This document shows, in pieces, positions 9,273 through 19,476 of a DNA stretch of 64,000 nt. The stretch's first letter is position 1. The number at the start of each line of letters is the position of its first letter. The notes under the pieces were generated by a model. The model saw only the letters and a program-made list of their open reading frames with translations. It was not told the origin of the DNA and did not search any database. Source of the DNA: Rhodocyclus tenuis (lineage in GTDB: Bacteria > Pseudomonadota > Gammaproteobacteria > Burkholderiales > Rhodocyclaceae); contig NZ_JACIGE010000006.1 of the NCBI RefSeq assembly GCF_014197755.1, positions 1 to 64,000 on the forward strand, written 5' to 3'. A program made the translations under genes and the position numbers.

Positions 9273-9289
9273 GCGACGGGAGATCATTG

Positions 9290-11356
<2,067 letters not shown>

Positions 11357-11379
11357 CATAGCTGAGAAAGGAATCGTTC

Positions 11380-11964
11380 ATGAAAACCCTGTTGCAAGAT
11401 ACGTTTCGCCCCGGCCTCAGCCTCTTTGTCCTGCTCACCCTGATCGCCGGCGTCGCCTACCCGCTGGCAGTCACCGGCGTCGTCAGCGCGTTGCTGCCCG
11501 ATGAAGCGGCGGGCAGCCTGATCGTGCGCGACGGCCAGCCGGTCGGCTCGCGCCTGATCGGCCAGTCCTTCACCGACGCGAAGTACTTCTGGGGACGGCC
11601 GTCGGCGACCGCGCCGCAGCCGTACAACGCCGCCGCGTCGGGCGGCTCCAACCAGGGGCCGCTCAACCCGGCGCTGGTCGATGCGGTGCAGGCACGAATC
11701 GCGGCGCTCAAAGCGGCCGACCCGGACAACGCGCTGCCGATTCCAGCCGACCTCGTCAGCGCCTCGGGCAGCGGCCTCGATCCGCACATCAGCCCGGCGG
11801 CGGCCGCCTACCAGCTGGCACGCGTCGCGCGCGTCCGCGGGCTCGATGCGCAGGCCGTCGCCGCGCTCGTCGAGCAGAACAGCGAGGGGCGGCAGTGGGG
11901 ATTCCTCGGCGAGGCGCGCGTCAATGTGCTTGCGCTCAACCTCGCCCTCGATGCGCTCAAGTGA
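11380..11964 (+). CDS. kdpC: K+-transporting ATPase subunit KdpC
   Basis: A 194-residue subunit with one N-terminal membrane span ([20 protein letters not shown]) and an exported domain. Family motifs are present: [20 protein letters not shown], the asparagine-rich [13 protein letters not shown], and [19 protein letters not shown]. KdpC stabilises nucleotide binding by KdpB. Start ATG preceded by AGAAAGGAATC. Follows kdpB by 23 nt. Confidence 0.95.
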   Translation: MKTLLQDTFRPGLSLFVLLTLIAGVAYPLAVTGVVSALLPDEAAGSLIVRDGQPVGSRLIGQSFTDAKYFWGRPSATAPQPYNAAASGGSNQGPLNPALVDAVQARIAALKAADPDNALPIPADLVSASGSGLDPHISPAAAAYQLARVARVRGLDAQAVAALVEQNSEGRQWGFLGEARVNVLALNLALDALK

Positions 11965-11979
11965 TCCGGCAAAGCCCCG

Positions 11980-12594
11980 ATGAAACACCTCTTTCTCGGC
12001 TTTCTGAGTGTGGCCCCGCTACTGACAGCACTGTTCCCGCGCACGAAATCTTCGTTTCCGCGCCAACTCGCGCTGAGTCAGGGCGACTCCGCGCCGCCGC
12101 GCAGCGCCGCCGCCGGTTTGCTTGCGCACCTGCGCGCCAGCGACATCCTGCTCGATCTTGATGTCGCCGATCGTGCGCAGCTGTTCGCTGCGATCGGCAG
12201 ATACCTTGCCGAAGCCCACGGCTTGCACCAGGACTGCGTGACGTCGGCGCTACAGCGCCGCGAGCAGATCGGCTCGACGGCGCTCGGTCACGGTGTCGCC
12301 ATTCCTTGTGCGCGCATCAAGGAGTCTTCCGTCGTCCATGTGCTCTACGTGCGCCTGCGCCGGCCGATCGAGTTTGCCGCGCCGGACGGCAGGCCGGTTT
12401 CCGAGGCGTTCGTCCTGCTGGTGCCGAAACAGGCGACGGAAGCACATCTGCACCTGCTCAGCGAAGCAACGCAAGTGTTCGCCGATCAACGCTTACGCGA
12501 GCGCCTGCGTTTATGCTGTAACGCTGGCGAGATCATCCGCTCGCTGGCGCAATGGCGACAGCCATCCCGGATATCGCCACCCGCAGGGAGATAA
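11980..12594 (+). CDS. PtsN-like EIIA domain protein lacking the phospho-histidine
   Basis: A 204-residue protein whose residues about 45-195 align with EIIA-Ntr (PtsN) of the nitrogen PTS. The pattern RREQIGSTALGHGVAIPCAR ... FVLLVPKQATEAHLHLLSEATQVFADQRLRERL parallels E. coli PtsN through its length. The phosphorylated histidine of the family (AIPH) is Cys 110 here (codon TGT, two base changes from a histidine codon). It therefore should not accept phosphate from NPr. In E. coli unphosphorylated PtsN binds KdpD and stimulates kdp expression (known). The gene sits 15 nt after kdpC and just before kdpD, so a dedicated, permanently dephospho-like modulator of KdpD is a natural inference. The N-terminal 40 residues are not part of the family, and the start is uncertain because no good Shine-Dalgarno is visible. 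Confidence 0.8.
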   Translation: MKHLFLGFLSVAPLLTALFPRTKSSFPRQLALSQGDSAPPRSAAAGLLAHLRASDILLDLDVADRAQLFAAIGRYLAEAHGLHQDCVTSALQRREQIGSTALGHGVAIPCARIKESSVVHVLYVRLRRPIEFAAPDGRPVSEAFVLLVPKQATEAHLHLLSEATQVFADQRLRERLRLCCNAGEIIRSLAQWRQPSRISPPAGR

Positions 12595-12595
12595 C

Positions 12596-12898
12596 ATGCA
12601 GGCAGAGTTATGCATCGGCGTCGCCGCTTGCCGCGACGGATTCGATATTGCAGCACTGGCACCGGACGGCAGAGCGATGTCCTCGCACTTTCCCGCCGGC
12701 GTGCTCGGACTGGCGGGTTTGCGGCTGTTTCTCGCCGCCTATGGCAATTCGGCGCGTCTCGCCGTCGCCGGTATTGGTGCGCCAGGCCTCGCGCTGGCGC
12801 TGGAGAACGCATCGGGAGCGGAGACCTTCATCGTCTCGCCGCCACCGTCCGCAGCCAGCGCCGAGGCGCTGGCGCGCTACGCCCGGCGCGCCCACTGA
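12596..12898 (+). CDS. 100-residue protein in the kdp operon, RNase H-like fold suspected
   Basis: Small frame between the PtsN-like gene and kdpD, 1 nt after the former and 4 nt before the latter, behind a CAGGGAGATAAC ribosome-binding site. No named family is certain. The layout CIGVAACRDGFDIAALAPDG ... FPAGVLGLAGLRLFLAAYG ... RLAVAGIGAPGLALALENA ... TFIVSPPP resembles the N-terminal domain of IS110-type DEDD transposases. The acidic residues expected there (GID and EATG) are replaced (GVA, AGIG), and the rest of a transposase is missing. Tight packing in the operon argues for a retained, non-transposing protein. Function unknown. Confidence 0.6.
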   Translation: MQAELCIGVAACRDGFDIAALAPDGRAMSSHFPAGVLGLAGLRLFLAAYGNSARLAVAGIGAPGLALALENASGAETFIVSPPPSAASAEALARYARRAH

Positions 12899-12902
12899 AG
12901 CC

Positions 12903-15611
12903 ATGCCCGACGTGCTGCCCTCATCACGCCCCGACCCCGATCAATTGCTTGCACGTGTCCGCGAGCAGGAAGCGCGCGCCCGCCGCGGCAAGCTGAAAAT
13001 ATTCTTCGGCGCCTCGGCCGGTGTCGGCAAGACCTTCGCCATGCTCGGCGCCGCGCGCCAGCAGCGCCAGCTGGGTGTCGACGTGCTGATCGGCGTACTC
13101 GAAACACACGGGCGCAGCGAAACCGAAGCCATGCGCGAGGGGCTGGAGACGCTGCCGCTACGCAGCATCGCCTACCGCGAACGCCGGCTCGAAGAATTCG
13201 ATCTGGACGCTGCGCTGGCGCGGCGGCCGAGCCTGATCCTGATGGACGAGCTGGCGCACACCAACGTCGCCGGCTCGCGCCACCCGAAGCGCTGGATGGA
13301 CGTCGAGGAATTGCTCGCCGCCGGCATCGATGTTTACTCGACGGTCAATGTCCAGCATCTGGAAACGCTCAACGATGTGGTCAGCGGCATCACCGGCATC
13401 CGCGTCTGGGAAACCGTGCCGGATCACGTTTTCGACGCCGCCGACGAGGTGGCGCTGGTCGACCTGACGCCGGACGAGCTGCTGCAGCGGCTCAAGGACG
13501 GCAAGGTGTACCTGCCCAATCAGGCCGAACGCGCGGTGCGCAACTTCTTCCGCAAGGGCAACCTGATCGCGCTGCGCGAACTGGCATTGCGCCGCACGGC
13601 CGACCGGGTCGACGACGAAATGCAGCAGTACCGGCGCGAAAAGTCGGTTTCCTCGGTCTGGCAGACGCGCGACTCGCTGCTCGCCTGCGTCGGGCCGGGT
13701 GACGGCGGCGAAAAACTGGTACGCACCACCGCCCGCATTGCCAGCCGGCTAGAGGTGCCGTGGCACGCCATCTATGTCGAGACGCCGCAGCTGCAGCGCG
13801 TTCCCGAGCGAACGCGCCAGCACATCCTGCGCAATCTCAAGCTGGCCGAGGATCTCGGCGCGCAGACGGCGACCCTGTCGGGGAGCAGTGTCGAGGAGGT
13901 GGCGGTCAAGTACGCGCGCGACCACAATCTCGCGCGCATCGTCGTCGGGCGCAATGTCGCCGCTGGCTGGCGCCCGTGGCGACGATCGTTCACCGAGCGC
14001 ATCGGTCGTCTCGCCGGCGATCTCGACATCATCGAGGTCGCCGCCGGCGAGCCCGACGCGAGGAACCGCGCGCACGACGAGCAGACGCTTGCCGAAGCCT
14101 CGGGCACCCCCTGGCAGTCTTACGCCATGGCGGCGCTCGCCTGTGCGCTGGCCGGTATCATCGGCGCCGCGCTGTTTCCTTTCTTCGACCTTGCCAACAT
14201 CGTCATGCTCTTCCTGCTGGCGGTGGTGCTGGTCGGCGTGCGCTACGGGCGCGGCCCCTCGGTATTGGCCTCCTTCCTGTCGGTGGCGACCTTCGACTTC
14301 TTTTTCGTCGCGCCGCGCATCTCGTTTGCCGTGACCGACGTGCAGTACCTGATGACCTTCGCCGTGATGCTGGTCGTCGGCCTGATCACCGGCCAGCTGA
14401 CCGCCGGTTACAAGTACCAGGCGAAGGTGGCGACGCGGCGAGAGCAGCGCGTGCGCGCACTCTACGAAATGTCGCGCGATCTTTCGGCCGCGCTGCTCCC
14501 CGAGCAGATTGCCGAGATCGGCGAGCGCTTCATCAGCGCAGAGTTCGGCGCCCGCGTTGCCTTCCTGCTCGCCGACGAAAACGACCGCCTGTCTGCGCCG
14601 CTCCCCTCGGCCAACGGCCTGCCGCTGATCGATACGGGAATCGCGCAGTGGGCCTTCGACCATGGCGAACAGGCCGGGCGCGGAACCAGCACGCTGCCGG
14701 CCAGCCCGGCTTTCTACCTGCCGCTGAAAGCACCGATGCGTCTGCGTGGCGTTCTCGCGCTCGAACTGCGCAACGCCGAGCGCCTGCTCGTTCCCGAGCA
14801 ACGCCGTCTGCTCGACACCTTCGCCTCGCTGATCGCCATCGCCTTCGAACGCGTGCACTATGTCGATGTGGCGCGCGACAGCACCGTGCAGATGGAATCG
14901 GAACGCTTGCGCAACTCGCTGCTTTCGGCCATTTCGCATGACCTGCGCACGCCGATGAGCGTGCTGGTCGGACTCGCCGAGTCGCTGCAGATGACGCACC
15001 CGGCGCCGAGCAGCGAGCAGGCGGAAATCGCCCGCTCGCTCAAGGAAGAAGCCTTGCGCGTCAACGGACAGGTGACCAATCTGCTTGACATGGCCCGGCT
15101 GCAGGCCGGCCGCGTGACGCTCAACCGGCAGTGGCAGCCGATCGAGGAAGTGGCGGTCAGCGCCTTGCGCTGCGTCGAGCGCAGTCTGTCCGGCCATCAC
15201 GTCCGCCTGTCGCTGGACGTCGGCTTGCCGCTGCTGGAGATCGATTTCGTATTGATGGAACGCGTTTTCTGCAATCTGCTCGAGAACGCCGGCAAATACA
15301 CGCCGGCCGGAACAAGCATCGATGCAAGCGCCGAGGTGACGGCCACGACGGTGAATGTCCGGATCGAGGACAATGGTCCGGGGATCCCGGCGGGCAAGGA
15401 GGAGCTGATCTTCCGCAAGTTCGAACGCGGGCAGAGCGAGGGCAGCACCTGCGGCGTCGGACTCGGGCTGGCCATCTGTCGTGCGATCATCGAGGCGCAT
15501 GGCGGCGAAATCCACGCTGAACATGGCGCGCAGGGCGGTGCCCGTTTCGTCTTTTCGCTGCCGCGCGGCACTCCGCCCGATCTCGCTGCTGCCGAAGACA
15601 ACTTCGCCTAG
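12903..15611 (+). CDS. kdpD: Osmosensitive K+ channel histidine kinase KdpD
   Basis: Inner-membrane sensor kinase of 902 residues. The N-terminal KdpD domain has Walker A GASAGVGKT near residue 38 and the motifs GVLETHGR and MDELAHTNVAGSRHPKRW near 105-125. A universal-stress-protein domain (DSLLACVGPGDGGEKLVR...) follows near 257-380. Four membrane helices of the DUF4118 type lie near 405-500, then a GAF-like region. The kinase core has AISHDLRTPMS with the phospho-acceptor His 679 and ATPase motifs NLLENAGKYTPAG, EDNGPGIP and GVGLGLAICRAI. In E. coli the N-terminal region senses K+ and binds EIIA-Ntr. Start ATG 12903 follows the small upstream frame by 4 nt. Confidence 0.96.
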   Translation: MPDVLPSSRPDPDQLLARVREQEARARRGKLKIFFGASAGVGKTFAMLGAARQQRQLGVDVLIGVLETHGRSETEAMREGLETLPLRSIAYRERRLEEFDLDAALARRPSLILMDELAHTNVAGSRHPKRWMDVEELLAAGIDVYSTVNVQHLETLNDVVSGITGIRVWETVPDHVFDAADEVALVDLTPDELLQRLKDGKVYLPNQAERAVRNFFRKGNLIALRELALRRTADRVDDEMQQYRREKSVSSVWQTRDSLLACVGPGDGGEKLVRTTARIASRLEVPWHAIYVETPQLQRVPERTRQHILRNLKLAEDLGAQTATLSGSSVEEVAVKYARDHNLARIVVGRNVAAGWRPWRRSFTERIGRLAGDLDIIEVAAGEPDARNRAHDEQTLAEASGTPWQSYAMAALACALAGIIGAALFPFFDLANIVMLFLLAVVLVGVRYGRGPSVLASFLSVATFDFFFVAPRISFAVTDVQYLMTFAVMLVVGLITGQLTAGYKYQAKVATRREQRVRALYEMSRDLSAALLPEQIAEIGERFISAEFGARVAFLLADENDRLSAPLPSANGLPLIDTGIAQWAFDHGEQAGRGTSTLPASPAFYLPLKAPMRLRGVLALELRNAERLLVPEQRRLLDTFASLIAIAFERVHYVDVARDSTVQMESERLRNSLLSAISHDLRTPMSVLVGLAESLQMTHPAPSSEQAEIARSLKEEALRVNGQVTNLLDMARLQAGRVTLNRQWQPIEEVAVSALRCVERSLSGHHVRLSLDVGLPLLEIDFVLMERVFCNLLENAGKYTPAGTSIDASAEVTATTVNVRIEDNGPGIPAGKEELIFRKFERGQSEGSTCGVGLGLAICRAIIEAHGGEIHAEHGAQGGARFVFSLPRGTPPDLAAAEDNFA

Positions 15612-15623
15612 GAAGAGCGCTGA

Positions 15624-16352
15624 ATGGCGGCAAACGAACCGGTCATCGTCATCATCGAGGATGAAGCGCATATCCGGCGTTTCGTCCGCCGGGCGCTGGA
15701 AGAAGCGCAAATTACGGTATTCGAGGCCGATTCGCTGCAGCGCGGGCTGATCGAAGCCGGCACCCGGCAGCCTGACCTGATCATCCTCGATCTCGGCTTG
15801 CCCGACGGCGACGGCATCGATTTCCTGCGCGATTTCCGCAGCTGGTCGGCGATTCCGGTGATCGTCCTCTCGGCACGAACCGCCGAGGCCGACAAGGTGG
15901 CTGCGCTCGACGCCGGTGCCGACGACTATCTGATGAAGCCTTTCGGCGTTGCCGAACTGCTGGCGCGCGTGCGCGCGCATTTGCGGCGGCAGCAACTGGC
16001 CGGCGGCGCAGTCAGCAGCGTATTCTCGTTCGGCAATCTGAAAGTCGACCTCGGCAAACGGATCGTCGACAAGGATGGCGCGCCGCTGCATCTGACGCCG
16101 ATCGAATTTCGCCTGCTCGCTTACCTGCTGGCGCATCCGGACTCGGTACTGACGCACCGCCAGCTGCTGCTCGCGGTGTGGGGACCCTCACACGTCGAAG
16201 ACAGTCATTACGTGCGCGTGTATATGGGTTTCCTGCGCAAGAAGCTCGAGGACGACCCGAGCCGGCCGCGCCATATCCTCACCGAATCGGGGCTTGGCTA
16301 CCGTTTCGTGACGGAGTCGCCAGTTGCATCCGGACAGGACGGCGTCGGTTGA
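15624..16352 (+). CDS. kdpE: KDP operon response regulator KdpE
   Basis: OmpR-family regulator, 242 residues. The receiver domain (about 6-120) has the acidic pocket IEDE, phospho-acceptor Asp 56 in ILDLGLPDG, and MKPF. The winged-helix DNA-binding domain (about 135-232) ends in the usual DPSRPRHILTESGLGYRF. It follows kdpD by 12 nt and is the last gene of the operon. It is expected to activate the promoter upstream of 7316. Confidence 0.95.
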   Translation: MAANEPVIVIIEDEAHIRRFVRRALEEAQITVFEADSLQRGLIEAGTRQPDLIILDLGLPDGDGIDFLRDFRSWSAIPVIVLSARTAEADKVAALDAGADDYLMKPFGVAELLARVRAHLRRQQLAGGAVSSVFSFGNLKVDLGKRIVDKDGAPLHLTPIEFRLLAYLLAHPDSVLTHRQLLLAVWGPSHVEDSHYVRVYMGFLRKKLEDDPSRPRHILTESGLGYRFVTESPVASGQDGVG

Positions 16353-16410
16353 TCGGCAGTCAGACCGACTGGATCACCGGCACACCCGCGCTCAAGCCGA
16401 GTCCCGCCAT

Positions 16411-17751
16411 TCAAGCCAGCGCCCTTTGCAGCAGCACCGCGACGTGAATCGCCTGCCGGCCGCTGCCGTCGGCGATCTGGTGGCGGCAGGAAAAGCCGTC
16501 GGCGACGATCAGTGTGTCGTCGGCAGCCGCGCGCACGGCCGGCAGCAGCGCGAGTTCGCCCATCGCCTGCGATGCATCGTAATGCTCGGCTTCCAGCCCG
16601 AAGCTGCCGGACATGCCGCAGCAGCTGGCGTCGACGATCTCGAATTCGAATTCCGGAATCCAGGCCAGCACTTTCCTGAGCGCCTTCATCGCGGCGAAAG
16701 CCTTCTGGTGGCAATGGCCGTGCACCAGCGCGCGGCCGCCGGGAAGCGGGCGCAGCTTGAGCGTCATCCCCTTGTTCGCTTCGCGCATCAGGAATTCCTC
16801 GAAGAGGAAGGCCTGCTTGCCGAGTTGCGCAACGTCCGGGCCGAGCGACAGGCTGTAGAACTCGTCGCGCAGCGCCAGCAGGCACGACGGCTCGAGGCCG
16901 ACGATCGGCGTACCGGCGGCGAGCGCCGGGGCCACCGCCGCCATCACGCGTCTGCCTTCAAGCTTGGCCGCCTCGACCATGCCCTGCGACAGATAGGTGC
17001 GGCCGCAACAGAGCGGCCGCTCGGCTTCACTGTCGTCGGCGGCCGGGCGCAGTTCCTCGATCACGTAGCCGGCGGCGCGCAGCACCGCGGTCGCGGCGAC
17101 GGCGACTTCCGGCGTGTAGTAGTGCGTGAAGGTGTCGACGAAGAGCAGCACCTTGCCACGTTCGCCCTCGCCCACCGGCTGCGCCGGCGCCAGCCGGCCG
17201 CCGACGATCGTCGGAATCGGCCGCTTGGCCGAAATGCCGAGCCAGCGCTCGACGCGCTGCGCCAGCCACGGCGAGGCATTGCGCCAGCGCACCAGCAAGT
17301 CCAGCGGACCGCGCCAGCGATGCAACAGCGCCGGTAGCGAGCCGAACAGCCGCGAGCGCAGCGGCACGCCGTAGCGCTCGTTCTTCTGCGCCAGGTACTC
17401 GGTCTTGATCAGCGTCATGTCGACGGCGCTCGGGCATTCCTTCTTGCAACCCTTGCACGAAACGCACAGCTCCATCGCCGCGACCAGATCGGGATGGACG
17501 AAGGGATCGTCGCCGAGCTCGCCATTGAGCGCCGCCTTGAAGGCCTTCACGCGCGCGCCGGTCGAGTGCGCCGGGTCGTGCGTGATGCGGTAGCTCGGGC
17601 ACATCACGCCGCGGCCCTCGCGCTGGCACTGGTGGTTGTTCATGCACACGGCGACCGCCTTGGCGTAATTGCCGCCGGTGGCAGGAATGCCGGCGTAGGC
17701 GTCGCCGGCGCCGTAGGTGTCGTAGGCCGACCAGTCGAGATGGGTTTTCAT
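16411..17751 (-). CDS. Fe-S oxidoreductase, Fe-S/CCG half of a D-lactate/glycolate dehydrogenase-type enzyme
   Basis: A 446-residue soluble protein. Near residue 30 lies a Cys-containing segment (AVAVCMNNHQC). Near 100 it has a ferredoxin-like cluster-binding motif CVSCKGCKKECP. The C-terminal half has two CCG-type domains (ERPLCCGRTYLSQGM and VDASCCGMSGSFG) like GlcF. In many proteobacteria this sequence is the C-terminal half of a single FAD/Fe-S dehydrogenase of about 1000 residues. Here it stands alone: no FAD-binding domain lies upstream. The start ATG at 17751 is chosen because homologous sequence begins there (MKTHLDWSAYD); upstream in-frame codons to 17895 look non-coding. A separate GlcD-like flavoprotein exists at 38.3 kb, but pairing is only a guess. 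Confidence 0.8.
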   Translation of the reverse strand: MKTHLDWSAYDTYGAGDAYAGIPATGGNYAKAVAVCMNNHQCQREGRGVMCPSYRITHDPAHSTGARVKAFKAALNGELGDDPFVHPDLVAAMELCVSCKGCKKECPSAVDMTLIKTEYLAQKNERYGVPLRSRLFGSLPALLHRWRGPLDLLVRWRNASPWLAQRVERWLGISAKRPIPTIVGGRLAPAQPVGEGERGKVLLFVDTFTHYYTPEVAVAATAVLRAAGYVIEELRPAADDSEAERPLCCGRTYLSQGMVEAAKLEGRRVMAAVAPALAAGTPIVGLEPSCLLALRDEFYSLSLGPDVAQLGKQAFLFEEFLMREANKGMTLKLRPLPGGRALVHGHCHQKAFAAMKALRKVLAWIPEFEFEIVDASCCGMSGSFGLEAEHYDASQAMGELALLPAVRAAADDTLIVADGFSCRHQIADGSGRQAIHVAVLLQRALA

Positions 17752-17941
17752 GCCACGGTTGCAAGCAAGAGCGACGCCATTGCAAAAAACAACATATTCA
17801 ATGACTTGAAAAAAGCGCTTTTGCTGGCTAACCGACATTGTGCCGACAAGCAGCGCGAGCCCGGGCAGCGGCAGCGGAAAGAGGCATGCGCGCACTCGGG
17901 TAGAATCGCCGTTTCAACCCACCGCACGCACGCCTCAGCGC

Positions 17942-18850
17942 ATGTCAGACCAGTTCTATCTAGCGATGCTGCTTGCCGCGGCAGGCAGGCCGAACAGCGA
18001 CAAACAGGCCGTGCTCTCCGCAGAAGGCGCTGCCGATCCCGGCGAAGGGATGCCGGAAAACCGTCACCCCGAATGCCAGGCGCCGGCAGCCGGCCGCAGC
18101 ATGCCTTACGTCGAAGAGATCGGCGGCTTTCAGAGCCTGCACTTCAGTGAGGGCGCCGTGCAAAGCGAAATGAGCCTCGCCGACCCGAGGCTGCTGCTGT
18201 CCGACTACACGCACGCGATGATGGGCTTTCTGCTCTTCAAGGAGGCGCCGGAACAGATCGAGATGATCGGTCTGGGCGGCGGATCGCTGGCCAAATATTG
18301 TTACCACGCGCTGCCCGACACACGCATCACCGTCGCCGAGATCAGCCCCGAGGTGATCGCGCTGCGCGAACGTTTCCGGATCCCCGCCGACGACGAGCGC
18401 TTCACGGTGCTTTGTGCCGACGGTGCCGATTTCATTCGTCAGCACGAGGGCCGTCCCGATGTGCTGCTGGTCGATGGCTTCGACCACCAGGGACAGCCAC
18501 CCCAGCTCTGCTCGCCGGGCTTTTACGACTACTGTTATGAACGCCTCGCGCCGGGCGGCGTGATGGTCGTGAACCTCTTTGGCAGCGACGACAAGTTTGG
18601 CGTCTTTGCCGCGCGGATTCGTGACAGCTTTCTCGACAAGGTGGTCAGCATCGCCTGCGAGGGCGGCAGCAACAAGGTCGTCTTCGCCTGCAAGAGCGAA
18701 CAGTTCCCGCCCTCGCGCCCGCAGTTGCTGGCGAAGGCGCAGCGATGCGACGCGCAGCATCCGTTCTCGATGAGTTCGATTGCGCAGCGCATCCTGCACC
18801 GGCTGGAGCAGCGCAAGCACCCGCGGGCTGGGTACTACGACTCATACTGA
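17942..18850 (+). CDS. Spermidine synthase-like methyltransferase-fold protein
   Basis: A 302-residue protein with the SpeE-type Rossmann core: IEMIGLGGGSLAKYCYHALP near residue 100, ITVAEISPEVIALRERF, and the DVLLVDGFD strand near 175. It ends with a helical region rich in basic residues. Such proteins (fused-MFS/SpeE family) often lack proven aminopropyltransferase activity. The first 60 residues are extra and low in conservation. A TAGAAT hexamer at 17901-17906 may be its -10 box. No speD or other polyamine gene is nearby, so the substrate is unknown. Confidence 0.75.
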   Translation: MSDQFYLAMLLAAAGRPNSDKQAVLSAEGAADPGEGMPENRHPECQAPAAGRSMPYVEEIGGFQSLHFSEGAVQSEMSLADPRLLLSDYTHAMMGFLLFKEAPEQIEMIGLGGGSLAKYCYHALPDTRITVAEISPEVIALRERFRIPADDERFTVLCADGADFIRQHEGRPDVLLVDGFDHQGQPPQLCSPGFYDYCYERLAPGGVMVVNLFGSDDKFGVFAARIRDSFLDKVVSIACEGGSNKVVFACKSEQFPPSRPQLLAKAQRCDAQHPFSMSSIAQRILHRLEQRKHPRAGYYDSY

Positions 18851-18948
18851 AAGGCGGGCGCTGACCGCTGCTTGACCTGATCCCGGCCTGATCGCCCGGA
18901 CCGCCGGTCGGCAAGTCGAGCAGAGCCTGCCAGCGCAAGGAAACAACC

Positions 18949-19458
18949 GTGAAACCGATCGTCGATCTTCGCCGCAAACTTGCTTCCGCCAGCGTCGCGC
19001 TACTGCTCGGCACTGCCAGCGCGCTGCCGCTGACTGCCGGCGCGGAACCGCTGGCGCCGGGAACGGCGCTTCCCGCGCTGCTGCTCGAAGACCAGAACGG
19101 CAAACCGGTGCAGATAGACGCCGAGACGCGCATCGTCATTTTCAGCGCCGGCATGGCGGCGAGCGATCTGGTCAAGGAGGTTCTGCGCGGCGAGCCGGCC
19201 GGGACGCTCGAACGCCTGCACGCGGTATATCTCTCGGACATCAGTGCCATGCCGGCGCTGATCACGCGCATGATCGCGCTGCCTAAGCTGCGCGAACTGC
19301 CCTTCCCGATCGGTCTCGGACGCGAAGCAGCGCAACTCGCCGACCTGCCGAGGCAGACTGACGCGGCGACGGTCCTCCACCTGCAGGACGGAAAGCTGAC
19401 AGCGGTCGATTACGCAAAAGACGCCGCCCAGTTGCGCCAGGCAATCGGCCTGCAATAG
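18949..19458 (+). CDS. Secreted thioredoxin-fold protein without CXXC
   Basis: A 169-residue protein that starts at GTG 18949 behind CAAGGAA and carries a signal peptide (basic start, then ASVALLLGTASALPLTAGA). The mature part begins LAPGTALPALLLEDQNGKPV, the opening of peroxiredoxin/thioredoxin-like domains, but has no cysteine pair. A catalytic redox role is therefore unlikely. It resembles small periplasmic proteins of the YtfJ type in layout, but I cannot assign it firmly. Convergent with the glycosyltransferase downstream, 18 nt apart. Confidence 0.6.
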   Translation: MKPIVDLRRKLASASVALLLGTASALPLTAGAEPLAPGTALPALLLEDQNGKPVQIDAETRIVIFSAGMAASDLVKEVLRGEPAGTLERLHAVYLSDISAMPALITRMIALPKLRELPFPIGLGREAAQLADLPRQTDAATVLHLQDGKLTAVDYAKDAAQLRQAIGLQ

Positions 19459-19476
19459 CCGGAAAGACACTGCGGC

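Noticed and set aside
7637-9289. kdpB frame open for 1.65 kb upstream of its start, suggesting a fusion
   Set aside because: This is the +1 shadow of kdpA in GC-rich DNA; the translation is Arg/Ala-rich nonsense and kdpB starts at 9290 with a good ribosome-binding site.
13749-16157. An 802-codon antisense frame over kdpD-kdpE
   Set aside because: Arg/Asp/Gln-rich composition typical of antisense to high-GC genes; the plus-strand KdpD and KdpE are unambiguous.
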